A stretch of DNA of 64,000 nt from Microglena sp. YARC. Taxonomy: Eukaryota; Chlorophyta; Chlorophyceae; Chlamydomonadales; Chlamydomonadaceae. Numbering within the stretch: position 1 is the first letter of the stretch; every line of letters begins with the position of its first letter. Below, one piece after another: positions 10,840-21,505 of this stretch. The stretch spans positions 77,592,782 through 77,656,781 of the forward strand of contig CM039463.1 of the NCBI GenBank assembly GCA_022414725.1, in the 5' to 3' direction. The notes under the pieces were generated by a model, which made no database searches, was not told the origin of the DNA, and saw only the letters and a list, made by a program, of their open reading frames with translations. The translations under genes and the position numbers were made by a program.

Positions 10840-10995
10840 TACGGCCTGCTTAGGCGGTTCCAGTGGTTAGCCAACCCATGCCTGCCTGTGCCTCTACAGC
10901 CTGCCTGTGCCTCTACGGCCTGCTTAGGCAGCCCACGCCTGTGCCTCTATGGCCTGCCTGTGCCTCTACAGCCTGCATGTGCCATTACGGCCTGC
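10840..10995. repeat. Tandem copies of the EF-Ts coding end (post-stop array)
   Basis: GGCCTGCTTAGG, which holds the EF-Ts stop codon complement (TTA at 10996-10998), recurs near 10847 and 10918. In between are CCTGCCTGTGCCTCTACAG-like units of about 24-36 bases. This is a minisatellite grown from the 3' edge of the last exon. Confidence 0.7.
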
Positions 10996-11726
10996 TTAGG
11001 CTGTTCCAGTGGCAGCAGCGACCTCAGCGGCAAAGTCGTCCTTCTTCTTCTCAATGCCATCACCCAGCTCGAACTTGACGAATCGGCGGATGGAGATCTT
11101 CTCACCCAAGGCTGCGATGGCCTCCTTCACAGCTTGTTCCACGGTCTTGGAACCGTCCACCAGGTAGGGCTGGGGCAGCAGGGCCATCTCTGCTGCCAGC
11201 TTCTGTGCGCGGCCCTCGGCAATCTTGGCGCGGATGTTCTCAGGCTTGGACTTCATGTCCTCACGCAGCATCTCCATCGCCTTCTCCTTCTCAAACACCT
11301 CGGCGGGGATGTCCTCCACAGACACGTACATCACAGTGGGGGAGGCAGCCAGCTGCATGGCCACGGACTTGGCCAGGCTCTGGAAGGTGTCAGAGGCGGC
11401 AACAAAGTCGGTCTCGCAGTTCACCTCCACCATGACACCCAGGCGGGAGCCAGGGTGGACGTAGGAAAAGATGCCACCCTCAGCAGCAATGCGGCCAGCC
11501 TTCTTGTCAGCACCGGACAGACCCTTCTTGCGCAGCCACTCAATGGCGGCATCAACGTCTCCATTGCACTCAGCCAGGGCCTTCTTGCAGGACATCATAC
11601 CGGCACCGGTCTTGGTGCGCAGGTTCTTCACATCAGCGGCAGAAATGGCTGCAAGGGGATGGATGGGGAGGGGGGGGGGGGGGGGGATATGTGTGTGGAA
11701 GGGGGAGGGCGTTTGTTTTGTTTTGG

Positions 11727-11782
<56 letters not shown>

Positions 11783-12622
11783 GGGGGGGGGGGGATGGAG
11801 GGAGGTCGAGTTTACAATCCTCAAGAGCATGTCTACTGTTTAGCCCCCCCCCCCCACCCCCACCCCTACCCCCCCACCCGCACCCTACACCCACACCCTA
11901 CCATGAATGAATTCAACACAAGCATATGTGTCTACCCCTGCCCCCCCACCCCCCCACCCCACACACTCACCATCCCTCCCCCTGAGCACTCTCATGTCTG
12001 TGTTTATTATCCCCATGAGTGTACATAAAAGCCAGTGCATGCATGTAGGAGCAGGGTGGGGTGGTTAGCTCGTAGAGAGGGTGGGAGGACTCCCTCCGTT
12101 ACCCCCCCCCCCCCCCCCCCCCTCCTTTACCTCCCCCCCCTACATATGAGTGTGCATGTGCATGCGTACTCGAACATGTTATATATGAGCGTGCGTGTGC
12201 ATGTGCATGTGGGTGCATTTGCATCCGTACTCGCACATATTATCTATGGGTGTGCATGTGAATGTGGGTGCATGTGGGTGCATGTGCTTGCATACTTGGA
12301 CATGTTCTGTATGGGCGTGCGTGTGTATGTGTTTATGTGTGTGTGGGTGCATGCGCATGCATACATGTGCGTGTAATACGGTCAGAAATAACCAAGGGAG
12401 TGGTAGACACATGCATGGGGACAATGGAAACATGCATGGGGGACGGCCAACACATGGATAGATGTAAGAGTAACAACCTCAGATGATAGAGACATGCATG
12501 GTGGTGGTGGTGGTGTGTGTGTGTGGGGGGGGGGGGGGGGGGGGGGGGGGGAGGGTAGACAGGTGATGTAAGAGTAGCAACCTCAGATGATAGAGACATG
12601 CATGGTGGTGGTGGTGGTGGTG

Positions 12623-12653
<31 letters not shown>

Positions 12654-15607
12654 GGGGGGGAGGGTAGACAGGTGATGTAAGAGTAACAACCTCAGATGAT
12701 AGAGACATGCATGGTGGTGGTGGTGGTGGGTGGGGTGGGGTGGGTGGGTGGGGGAGGGTAGACAGGTGATGTAAGAATAACACTCGCAGATGATAGAGAC
12801 GTGCATGGGGATGATGGGAACATGCATGGGGGACGGCCAACACATGGATGGAAGTAAGAGTAACAATCGCAGATGATAGAGACATGTATGGGGATAATGA
12901 AAAGAGGCTTGGGGGGGGGGGGGGGGGGGGGGGGGGGTTACACGTAGCAGCTTCTAGGAGCTCCCTGTCCCTCCCCTTCAGCCAAACCTGAAGCTAACTA
13001 GTACGTCTGAAAGCTGATATGACGGGCATTCCAATGCAGCTTCAAGCATTGGGTTTGACCAAGTGGCTGCCTATTGGACCTGGCGGGAAGATGCCAAGAG
13101 TAGCCCAAAGATGAAACAGTGCTGATTCGGTGCTGATAGTATATAAAAATCCTGAACATTCAAGGTTGGGCTAGTCCCTTAAGCCCAATTCACTTGCCCT
13201 GGACAAATACATAACCTATCATATCTTATGTTATGAACATAACAAACACATAACATATCATGTATTATGTTATGAAAAATACATAACATATCATGTATTA
13301 TATTATGTTTAGGCTCTGAGTAGCACAAAAAAGAAATAATGGAAATAAGGCATCGGCTCTTTTATAGGAGTGGCCACACCCTTGTAACCCAGTTCAGTGG
13401 GAGTGTGACTAACAAGCAGCTGCAATAACAATCCTGGGGTGAAATTCTGTTCATACAAAAAGTGGGGGTGTGACATACAAATAGGGAACGGCAACTAATA
13501 TAAGTGGTTGAAAAACTAATATTAAGTAATATTATTCTAATGCTGGTTCTCGTGTTACAATAATATTAGTTTTTCAAAACAAATCAAAATTCTGGTGAGA
13601 CGGCTTGTCTGTCTAATATTAACTAACATTCACTCATATTATTCATTCACTAATATTAACTAACTTAGCCTTTTCCTACTTACAGACAGCCGCCATAACA
13701 ACGATGTTACGCATGGCCTTGGTCTCGCCAGGTGGGGGTGTGACTTACTAACAGCCGCCATAACAACGATGTTACGCATGGCCTTGGTCTCGCCAGGTGG
13801 GGGTGTGACTTGCTGACAGCCGCCATAACAATGATGTTACGCATGGCCTTGGTCTCGCCAGGTGGGGGTGTGACTTACTAACAGCCGCCATAACAACAAT
13901 GTTACGCATGGCCTTGGTCTCGCCAGGTGGGGGTGTGACTTGCTGACAGCTGCCATAACACAACAGGTGGGGGTGTGACTTGCTGACAGCTGCCATAACA
14001 CAACAGGTGGGGGTGTGACTTGCTGACAGCTGCCATAACACAACAGGTGGGGGTGTGACTTGCTGACAGCTGCCATAACACAACAGGTGGGGGTGTGACT
14101 TGCTGACAGCTGCCATAACACAACAGGTGGGGGTGTGACTTACTAACAGCCGCCATGACAACGATGTTGCGCATGGCCTTGGTCTCGACAGCCTGCACAA
14201 GAGATCAAAAGTGTAATTGGATCAGAAACCTGTCAGAAATGTAGAAATCAAAATTAATAATAAATGAAAAAAGCAATATTTGGCCTTGGTCTCGACAGCC
14301 TGATCTCAATATAATAGATGCAATATAAAAAACAAACAATGGTAGAAAACGCAAAAAATAATATAGGGCCTTGATCTCAACAGCCTGCAGAAGAGTAAAA
14401 GTATGCTTTTATCAGAAACCTGTCAGAAATGTAGAAAATCAAATGGTAATCAGTGATAATAAATGAAAAAAGCAATATGTGGCCTTGGTCTCGACAGCCA
14501 GTGCGGGGGGATCAAGTTTGTTTTGATATGCAATATGAAGAAGAAAAACATGGCAGGAAATGCAAAAAACAATATAGGGCCTTGATCTCACCAGCCTGCA
14601 CAAGAGATCAAGTTTGTTTTTACAAGGAACAGCTGGAAACAGTCAGAAATATAGAAAATAAAATATAAGAAATGCCAAAAATAATATTTGGCCATGAAAT
14701 CGACAGCCTGCACAAGGCAATTAGTAGATTTTGATCAGAAGCAGTCAGACATGTAGAAAATAGATGATAATACATGCAAAAAACAATATTTGGCCTCGAT
14801 CTCGACAACCTGCACAAGAGATTGAGTAACTGTTGATCAGAAGCAGTCAGAAATGTAGAAAATAAAATGAAAACAAACGCAAAAAACAATATTCGGCCTT
14901 GGCCTCAACAGCCTGCACAAGAGATTGAGTATGTTTTGATCAGAGCGTACGAAATAAAATGATAAGAAATGCAAAACATAATATTTGCCCTTGATCTCGA
15001 CAGCCTGCACAAGAGATCAAGAATATTTTGATCATAATGTAGACAAGTTCTATGCAGCGTCGCCTGCGACGCTAAAAAATGGTGGGGAGTGATCGCGAGG
15101 GAACGACAGGTGGCAACGGAAGCGAGTTAGTTACGAGGCCGTTGGCTGACGTGTCGGGCTTCATCACGGTCAGATGGATGGATGGATGGTTGGACAGACA
15201 AATGGGTAACACTGGGGGCTCCTGCCCACCAGAAGGGGAGGCTCCGCCAAAAATAAAATGATAAGAACTGTAAAAGACAATATTTGGTCTTGGGTCATAC
15301 TGGCATGCCCATGACAAATGTAATGTAATGATACAAAATCGACCGACCAGCCGGAGTTTAGGTCAAAATCTGGCGGTTAGGAGCCGTTCCTAGCCCACAC
15401 ATGCAGGTTTGCATGATCGTGCAGCCACGGCCCATGGTGCGAGAGGCTGGGTTAGGTGGCGGGGCGGGCGGTAGTTTGGGTATATCGCACGAGCGGAGAG
15501 GCCTCGCTATGAAGCCAAGCCAAGGTTCCCCCCAGCCCCGATAGTTCCGACAAAATGCGACCAAGTTTCGACCTATGCCCGGGTGTCACCTACCACAGCC
15601 AGAGAAG

Positions 15608-15640
<33 letters not shown>

Positions 15641-16019
15641 CACCCACCCACACCCACCACCAGCCCGTTTGCCCCACGCTGGGAGCCATCGATACTGGCA
15701 ACCGACGCTGGTGTGGTTCTAGAAACGGTGGTACCTAGCCACCTCCGGTTCCTACTTCCTCCCAGTAGTACGATATCTGGGTCAGATTTAGTAAATCCCC
15801 ACGGTAGCCCCGAGCTGAGCGTGTTCAGCCACCGTTTCACGCACAGATGCCGTCGCATGATGCTCTGCGGACAACGGTGTGGGAAGCCTGAAGGCTGATA
15901 GACCGTGGACTCAACCAAAACAAACCTACCCTGGCCTTGTAGACCACAGGCGCCCTGCGGGCAGCGGCCCTGGACACTGACACAGACTTCAGTCCGCGGG
16001 TCACCATATACATGTTCAT
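10996..16019 (-). CDS. Plastid translation elongation factor EF-Ts, nuclear-encoded, 3 exons, 263 aa
   Basis: Nucleotide exchange factor that regenerates EF-Tu-GTP in plastid translation. Exon 1 is 15930-16019, exon 2 is 14144-14192 (49 bases) and exon 3 is 10996-11648. The introns are GT-AG (donors GTAGGT and GTAAGT; acceptors GTGCAG and TTGCAG). Lengths sum to 792 bases and the phases fit exactly (0, then 1). Exon 1 is transit-peptide-like: MNMYMVTRGLKSVSVSRAAA then RRAPVVYKAR. The mature part starts near ISAADVKNLR and has the EF-Ts signatures LRTKTGAGMMSCKKAL and VMVEVNCETDFV. It ends FELGDGIEKKKDDFAAEVAA. The mature length of about 218 residues equals cyanobacterial EF-Ts. No S1 or second EF-Ts domain is fused, unlike the Chlamydomonas PETs polyprotein. 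An in-frame ATG 39 codons upstream (16136) could lengthen the leader. Confidence 0.94.
11652..11975. repeat. Intron 2 start: poly-G, (GT)n and an inverted G/C-rich unit
   Basis: This holds G runs at about 11671-11687 and 11766-11794 around a (GT)n tract, then the C-rich reverse complement of the 9121-9385 repeat (11845-11975, containing CCATGAATGAATTCAACACA). It lies immediately upstream of the acceptor of EF-Ts exon 3. Confidence 0.8.
12125..12380. repeat. About 65-bp GT/GCAT-rich tandem repeat, 4 copies
   Basis: Units contain TATGAGTGTGCATGTGCATG-like sequence followed by GTACTCGNACATGTT, recurring near 12145, 12185, 12245 and 12310. The array lies inside EF-Ts intron 2, with a C19 run just before it. 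Confidence 0.75.
12400..12940. repeat. About 110-bp tandem repeat with poly-G cores, 4-5 copies
   Basis: The unit is CAGATGATAGAGACATGCAT, (GGT)n, a (GT)n/G15-27 run and GTAGACAGGTGATGTAAGAG. It recurs near 12480, 12590, 12695, 12790 and 12870. It is intronic (EF-Ts intron 2). Confidence 0.9.
12941..13125. mobile_element. MITE-M1 copy (half element)
   Basis: It begins GTAGCAGCTTCTAGGAGCTC and continues with CTGAAGCTAACTAGTACGTC and GCAGCTTCAAGCATTGGGTT. The same order occurs at 58033-58230. The right terminal inverted repeat is missing, so this is a truncated copy in EF-Ts intron 2. Confidence 0.7.
13126..13684. other. Intron 2 interior, AT-rich
   Basis: AT-rich sequence holds a short array of ACATAACATATCATGTATTA (13200-13310) and CTAATATTAACTAA-type repeats (13495-13670). 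One diverged relative of the donor array (GTGGGGGTGTGACATAC) lies near 13460. I see no gene in it. Confidence 0.6.
13685..14143. repeat. Donor-side exon-edge array of EF-Ts exon 2
   Basis: About nine tandem copies of 41-65 bases. The first four (left) carry most of exon 2 plus its donor: on the minus strand GGCCATGCGTAACATCGTTG, then TTATGGCGGCTGTTAGTAAG. The other five are shortened to the last exon bases plus donor (GGCAGCTGTCAGCAAGTC). The true exon is 14144-14192 and this array lies directly downstream of it in intron 2. Several copies retain a consensus GTAAGT. Confidence 0.92.
14193..15035. repeat. Acceptor-side exon-edge array of EF-Ts exon 2
   Basis: About eight copies of a 90-125 base unit. 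On the minus strand each has the acceptor and first exon bases (CTTGTGCAGGCTGTCGAGAC or close variants, followed by CAAGGCC), then an AT-rich filler resembling CAATATTTTTTGCATTTCTT. Copies recur near 14285, 14370, 14485, 14580, 14695, 14800, 14900 and 14990. The array fills the end of intron 1, directly upstream of the true exon. Confidence 0.9.
15043..15265 (+). mobile_element. About 215-bp dispersed element M2 (copy 1) with terminal hairpin
   Basis: One end carries the perfect palindrome AGCGTCGCAGGCGACGCT (here in TATGCAGCGTCGCCTGCGAC), followed by AAAAAATGG. The middle has GTTGGCTGACGTGTCGGGCT and (GATG)n. The other end is GGCTCC-rich and stops near TCCGCCAAAAA. Other copies are at 23755-23970 (-) and 53900-54112 (-), with a partial at 60795-60900 (-). 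Copies share both ends, and no coding capacity is seen. Confidence 0.8.
15266..15929. other. EF-Ts intron 1, 5' portion
   Basis: This part of intron 1 has a C28 run at 15611-15638 and otherwise unique-looking sequence. The minus-strand frame at 15586-15918 is intronic and shows no recognisable domain. The donor of exon 1 (GTAGGTTT) lies at 15922-15929 on the minus strand. Confidence 0.5.
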
Positions 16020-16974
16020 GACGGGCGTAGGTTGACGGGGGGTGCTGAGTCGCGGGGTGCGAAGGTTTAAGGTTGTGGAGGATAGGGTAGCTTTGACACG
16101 GACTGTTGCAATGCTTTTATCGGACCCCACAGACAACCTCGCAAACCTCCGGTTCAGAATAGAGAGGGTGGACGGTTGGGCCTGGGCGGGTTCGGGTAGG
16201 GTTTACGACAGCTGGCGGAGTGCATGTGGCTGGGAGGGGGTCTCAGCGGGTCTCGATTCTCGTGCAGCTTGGGACGGACGGGGCCGCTGGCAGAGAGGGC
16301 TTGATGTATTGAAATGCCTCTACTGTCAACTTCCAGAAACACTAGCTAGCTTCAGGTGTGGTCCAAGCACGGGGGAAAGAAGCTACCTAGAAGCTGGTAC
16401 GCGTAGCATAAAATACAAACAGTGAGAGCTAAGATGAGAACTGAGCCAACTGGTTAACTGTCTGGTGGCCGGTAGACCACTGTATGTATGTTACAGTCTA
16501 GGGGTAGGCCAAATAGGCTCAAGGGACTTGCCCAACCGTGTAGGGCCAAGAAGGGCTTAACAGTCAAGTGGACATGCCTTTTAAAAACTGTTTAAATCCA
16601 TCTGATTGCATTCTGTAGTTCTGTACTCAAGAGTGTGGTAATAGTAGTGTTTATACTCCCAATGTTTGTCTAATTCGCTATCTAATCTGCGTAGTGTGAT
16701 CCCTGGTTTCCGTGGGTACTTCATGTGTTGAATTAAGGCTGAAGAACCATCTAAAAAATTAAAATCAAACATTTATGATCACAATGTTTACTCCACTTGC
16801 AGACGGTGAGCAGCCTGAAGGCTGATAAACATTTTGTGAAGCTGTACAAGGACTTTCACCCCAGGAGGTGGGTCTTACAACACAAAACAGCGACCATGGC
16901 ATCAATTCAAGTCAATTGTAAGTTTGTAACTGGTTGAACTTCTTATGGCCGAAAAAATGGAAATTACGATGAGC
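16020..16974. other. EF-Ts upstream region, repeat fragments only
   Basis: It contains a MITE-M1 fragment (about 16335-16405, GCTAGCTTCAGGTGTGGTCC to TAGAAGCTGG). It also has a reverse copy of the CATA-tailed repeat (16478-16560, GGGGTAGGCCAAATAGGCTC) and a degenerate SINE-A (16841-16925). The EF-Ts promoter must lie here, but no element could be identified. Confidence 0.5.
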
Positions 16975-17180
16975 TGTTATTGTCCGATATACGTCGGACA
17001 CTTAGTCGGCATAATGCATACCGGTGCCTGGTCCCTCCAGGTCCCGAGTTGCCTTCCACTAGGCCACAGGCTAGCTGTGGCCTACACGGGTTCGCAGACT
17101 CCCGTCTTCGATATAAGCGCACTCGTCGCGTGTCTCTTTCTTCACCTCAGTCTTCACTGTGTAACAACTCTAACATTGAA
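16975..17180 (+). repeat. Left LTR
   Basis: It starts TGTTATTGTCCG, carries the internal inverted motif TGTCCGATATACGTCGGACA and ends in the CTAACATTGAAA region. The palindromic motif is a candidate regulatory site. The partner LTR is 21286-21505. Confidence 0.88.
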
Positions 17181-17911
17181 AGGTCATGGCCCCTGACCGC
17201 TAACCGAAGCAACGCCACTGCGCCTGTGCCAAGGACGATCTTCTGCCCTGCACAAGGTGATAGATTTCCCTCAGACTAGCTCGACGGCTTGAGTACTGCT
17301 TTTTGCCCTGGATTGCCTACGCTTTGTCGTGAGGAATCTACTGCCTGCGCTGCCTCGCCTACTGCCCACACAACTCTCCCGTTGTCTCTACAATCCGTCC
17401 AAGACGCCAAGTAGACGCAGTCCAGGAGTCTCAGTAGATCTTTGACGTGAGTTGCTAACTCACTAGATCATACACAGCGTTACCAATCCTCCGAGATTGT
17501 TGGTGCACAGATATTCAGCTCTGCACAGCCCCCCCCCCCCCCACACCCACCCACCCACCCACCCACCCACCCACACACACCCCGCCCTGCTACTACCAAC
17601 ACCATTTTCAGAACAACCGGATCCATTCGGATCCCCTTCGCTGTCAACACCACCTCCCCTTGCCTCCGAACACACGACCAAGACTGAAGAACTGACAAGC
17701 TTCACAAGACCCCAAACTCTCTCCTCTCCTCCCTCTACTCCATCTCCAGCCCCCCCCCCCCCCCCCCCCCCTATCCTTCGTAACCTGCTACAATCATCAC
17801 ATTCCGGCTGTGATAGCCACTACAGCCAGAATGGGGGGGGGGGGGGGGGGGGGGGTCTTCAGATCATTGCGGACGCTATAGCTGGACTTCGCTTCAGCCG
17901 TCGTCTAATCC

Positions 17912-18361
17912 TTGCGCATCATGATCTTTGATGGAGATGGCTTCGACTTTTGGGACATCTTCATTGACGACAAGCTTCTGCCTCCTGACAGTCCCTGGCT
18001 AGGTAATCGCCGGGGTCTACTATGTCATGAGATCGCCAGCTCCATGAGAATCATTAATGAGTATCTGTCCCCTGGCATTAGACATGAGCTGAAAAGCAAG
18101 AATATCTCTGGTCCCAACTACTCTATGATGTACCTGAAAGTCTTTTATGGCATTAAGTCCCCAGCCACAGATTATGTTTCAAATAGCCATGATGATAGTG
18201 ATGCTACAGCTCCTACACCCCAGCCTGCAAGCATATGTGTCACGTCTAGGATTGTCCCTGCCTCTAGAACTGTCCCTGCCTCTAGGAATGTCCCTGCCTC
18301 TAGGACTAGGACCCGGAAAGTAGACCCTGCTCCAGTCCCCATCATCTCTGAATTGCATTAA
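17912..18361 (+). CDS. Gag-like ORF of the LTR element (149 codons)
   Basis: The sequence includes FDGDGFDFWDIFIDDKLL and GIRHELKSKNISGPNYSMMY, a pattern loosely like the N-terminal gag (UBN2-type) region of Copia-like elements. It ends in a Pro/Ala/Ser repeat (VPASRTVPASRNVPASR). There is no zinc knuckle. I infer a gag remnant mainly from its position after the left LTR. Confidence 0.4.
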   Translation: MRIMIFDGDGFDFWDIFIDDKLLPPDSPWLGNRRGLLCHEIASSMRIINEYLSPGIRHELKSKNISGPNYSMMYLKVFYGIKSPATDYVSNSHDDSDATAPTPQPASICVTSRIVPASRTVPASRNVPASRTRTRKVDPAPVPIISELH

Positions 18362-18601
18362 CAAGTCCAAGCACATCACCATACAATCCAAAACATGGAG
18401 CGTGAGATCTGCAAAATGGCATATGAGATCACCCAACAGAAACAACATGATAGATGGGTAAGGGCATGTTTTCCCAACTCCACACACATCAGCCACTGGA
18501 GCATATCAAATGCCCTTGCTGAACGCTTGCATGGGGGACCCCTGCATCCTGAACTGCACCAAACCCCTCACCTGCAATCAGAACCTCTGCAGACGGAACG
18601 T

Positions 18602-18830
18602 CCTTTTTTTTTTTTTTTTTTTTTTTAGTTGTGAAAGGATTTTCACCCCAGGAGGTGGGTCTCCCGACACAAACCAGCGACACGGAGGATTCAGTTCGAA
18701 TGGTGGTGCCACTCCTACAATATGCAAAGTAGGCGCACTTAGGGTTGGTGAGAGATACCAACCCACGACCAAACGAACATTCACCACTACCCCTGTTGAC
18801 CACGGCAGACAGCTCCCTGCCATGGTCGTT
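18602..18830 (-). mobile_element. SINE-A, longest copy, nested in the LTR element
   Basis: A T24 run (the A tail on the minus strand) at 18603-18626 is followed by the family sequence AGTTGTGAAAGGATTTTCAC, then GGAGGTGGGTCTCCCGACAC and GATTCAGTTCGAATGG. Its 5' half (GGTTGGTGAGAGATACCAAC, then ACGACCAAACGAACATTCAC) is shared with the copy at 49575-49740. Nesting shows it inserted after the LTR element. Confidence 0.82.
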
Positions 18831-18977
18831 AGAGGCGGAATCAAGGAGACATAACTAGAGAACCACCCGAGGGCAGAAATCCGACAGTACTTCCCTACAA
18901 GGTTTGCTTAGGGCCAGGACGCCAAAATACTGAGGAATGACTGTGTTGATGGGGAAAACTGCTATGATGATCTTCAC

Positions 18978-19550
18978 TTGCATGGGGGGGATTTTAGCAC
19001 CTATGCAAGTCAGCCTAATGCTGAAGTGCTTCCACCTCACTCTGCCCCCACACACCCAGTAGCTCCTAATGGGTGCAATTCCCTCAATTATCCTCACTTG
19101 CATGGGGGGAACCTGATTGATAGACCAGATTGGATAGGCCCAGCAGATGCAGATACAGACCCAGGTAGTGAAGCATCAAACCAACCTCTCCAACTTATCC
19201 ACTTGCAACCACCACCAGATTTCCCAGCAATATCCCTAGACTGGGCACCAGTCCAAGATCTACCATCCACATGGACGGAGTTCTGCATTGCAGCTGGTTT
19301 CAACAAATCACCACCACTCCAACCCATGACACCTGGCATAACACATGCACCTGCACACACACCTGCACACTCATCTGCAGCTCCTGCTGATCCTCACTTG
19401 CATGGGGGGAACCTTAGTGCATATGCAAGTACATCCAGCATACCACCATCACGTGATGAAGACACACCCACACTCACTGATCACGCCACTACCTATGCAA
19501 GTACATATAGTACACGTGATAGCGACAACACACACATCCACATCCACTGA
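18978..19550 (+). CDS. Repeat-bearing ORF inside the LTR element (190 codons), function unknown
   Basis: It contains three copies of an LHGGN/D-x-S-x-YAS motif (MHGGDFSTYAS, LHGGNLIDRPD, LHGGNLSAYAS), encoded by a recurring CACTTGCATGGGGG unit. Composition is Pro/Thr/Ser/His-rich with no known domain. It may be part of a gag or accessory reading frame, or non-coding tandem repeat. Confidence 0.3.
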   Translation: MHGGDFSTYASQPNAEVLPPHSAPTHPVAPNGCNSLNYPHLHGGNLIDRPDWIGPADADTDPGSEASNQPLQLIHLQPPPDFPAISLDWAPVQDLPSTWTEFCIAAGFNKSPPLQPMTPGITHAPAHTPAHSSAAPADPHLHGGNLSAYASTSSIPPSRDEDTPTLTDHATTYASTYSTRDSDNTHIHIH

Positions 19551-21285
19551 GCATGTCACAACGCCTCCCACTCCCACTGATGCTCTGGTTGAACTCGTCA
19601 TCATCAACCACCTCTACATCACCTCTGCCTTCCATGGCATTTTCTCCCTGCCCTGGCCCCACTCCCATAATAGGACAACCAAGGCGCCACACATCCTTGT
19701 GGGCATAGGATAAATGCCAGGCTTGTGAGCGAAACCCTCGCTTGTGGACATAGGATAAATGATAACCTAATGAGGGGATGTAAACATCTGAACACTGAAC
19801 GGGGGGTATGCACTGATCTGATAACCTCTTGCTCCACTGATATTAGCATTATGATCTGATCTGCACACTGATCTGCATAAATCGCAGTACCGCTATTTTA
19901 TGCAGACCACCATGCAATGGTCTCATTGACCTCCATGCGCATGCAGATCCCCAGCACTTGTGAGCGATACCCTCGCTTGCTGAAAAATCTGCATGTCACA
20001 TAATTGTCTTTGAACTGATCTACAGCCACTCTGATAGACAGCTTCCCTGATCTGCAGCCGCCATGATCTGCAGCTTCCCTGATCTGCAGCCATCCTGGTC
20101 TGCACCTTCTCTGCGGCAGTCATGGTTACACTCACTTCATATGAATGTCACAGCAATTCCTACCCACCTGGCACCCCCCTAGTAGAGTCCGATTGATTTC
20201 CCTAGCAGCTCCCTAGAAGTACGCAAATGACCTGCAGTTCCCCAGCAGGCCCTACAAGCCCTTTACCTTCTCAACAGCTCCCAGCGACATGGCGACAACT
20301 CTAGCAACATGGCAGCCAAGAAACTGACCCTGGATGAATTCCCAGCACCTAGCATTTAAATGTGCCCCCTGACCTGCTCGTCAATTTTTAATAGCAATGA
20401 ACACTCTAGGAATTTAAATCCTGTCCTGCCATGTACTAACACAGCAGTTTGACTAGTTTTCTTGCCAACCTAGCCCTTTAGTTGCATGCTGTTTTCAAAT
20501 GACTTCTCAGCATGTACCTCCCCTCTGGAAGACAGTTGTATTTACTGTCAAGCCCACCTTCTTATATCTTATAAATGATACTGGAAGTACCTCACCCTAT
20601 CCTTCCATCTGGACGGATAGTAATGAGCTAGCAGGGGATGTCTACCTTAAGTTATTTCTCATAATGTCATCCATAATTTGTGGATTCATTTAGAGCCCCC
20701 AAATTATGGGGGGAATAGTATGCTGACCTTATGCATCCCAACTGCCTTCTACGTGGTATGTATCACACTTAGTCCTGCCAGTCTCTGATTTAGTTATCCT
20801 GATGTCACTCTTGATTTGACAAGTCTTTGCAGGATTTCGACTTCCCAATTAGAGGGGGAATAGTTAGATGATAATTACATGACCGTATAAATTCTCCTTC
20901 CCATTATAGACTTACTTTAGTTTAAGTCTGTACCGACCTGGCAGCTCCTTAAAAGCTACCAACCTAGATCAGTGATTTAGAGTTCTTAGATAAGTTTACC
21001 ACCTTGACTGTGCCAGCCCGCCTTGCCACAGTCCAGATTACCTTACATCTGATCTCTTGACAAGCCTGACCAATGTACAGCCACATATAGTGACTTACTG
21101 ACTCCGAGACTTTCCAAGTGCTTCCTTCCCTTTAGTCTTGACCTGAATAATCTTATTGTCCAAGTTCTTGATCGAAGCAGACCAGCTCTTAGTCATTGTA
21201 TTTCTTTAAATCTATATTCATTTCTTATGCCCCTCAGTTAACTTCAGGAATTCTTGAGCTCAAGAATACCTCAAGTTGGGGGGGA

Positions 21286-21505
21286 TGTTATTGTCCGATA
21301 TACGTCGGACACTGAGTCGGCATAATTCATACCGGCACCTGGTCCCTCCAGGTCCCGAGTTGCCTGCCACCAGGCCACAGTCTAGCTGTGGCCTACACGG
21401 GTATGCAGGATCTTCCTGCAGACTCCCGTCTTCGATATAAGCGCACTCGTCGCGTGTCTCTTCCTTCACTTCAGTCTTCACTGTGTAACAACTCTAACAT
21501 TGAAA
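21286..21505 (+). repeat. Right LTR
   Basis: Direct repeat of 16975-17180 with a roughly 16-base net insertion. It is preceded by the tract GTTGGGGGGGA. Confidence 0.88.

Larger units (their letters stand above)
16975..21505 (+). mobile_element. Non-autonomous LTR retrotransposon (about 4.5 kb)
   Basis: Two direct repeats of about 206 and 220 bases begin TGTTATTGTCCGATATACGT and end near AACTCTAACATTGAAA. They are about 92% alike. The right one differs mainly by a short insertion, ATGCAGGATCTTCCTGCAGA. A purine tract (GTTGGGGGGGA) immediately precedes the right LTR, as expected of a polypurine tract. The flanks are TGAGC (left) and CGAGC (right), compatible with a 5-base target duplication carrying one change. 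No integrase or reverse transcriptase motifs were found inside, so it would depend on another element. It carries a gag-like frame, a repeat-rich frame and a nested SINE-A. The superfamily (Copia-like from PPT/LTR style) is inferred. Confidence 0.85.

Noticed and set aside
13685..14143. CRISPR-like spacing of GGTGGGGGTGTGACTTGCTG
   Set aside because: The units are copies of EF-Ts exon 2 and its donor site. There are no unique spacers or cas genes.
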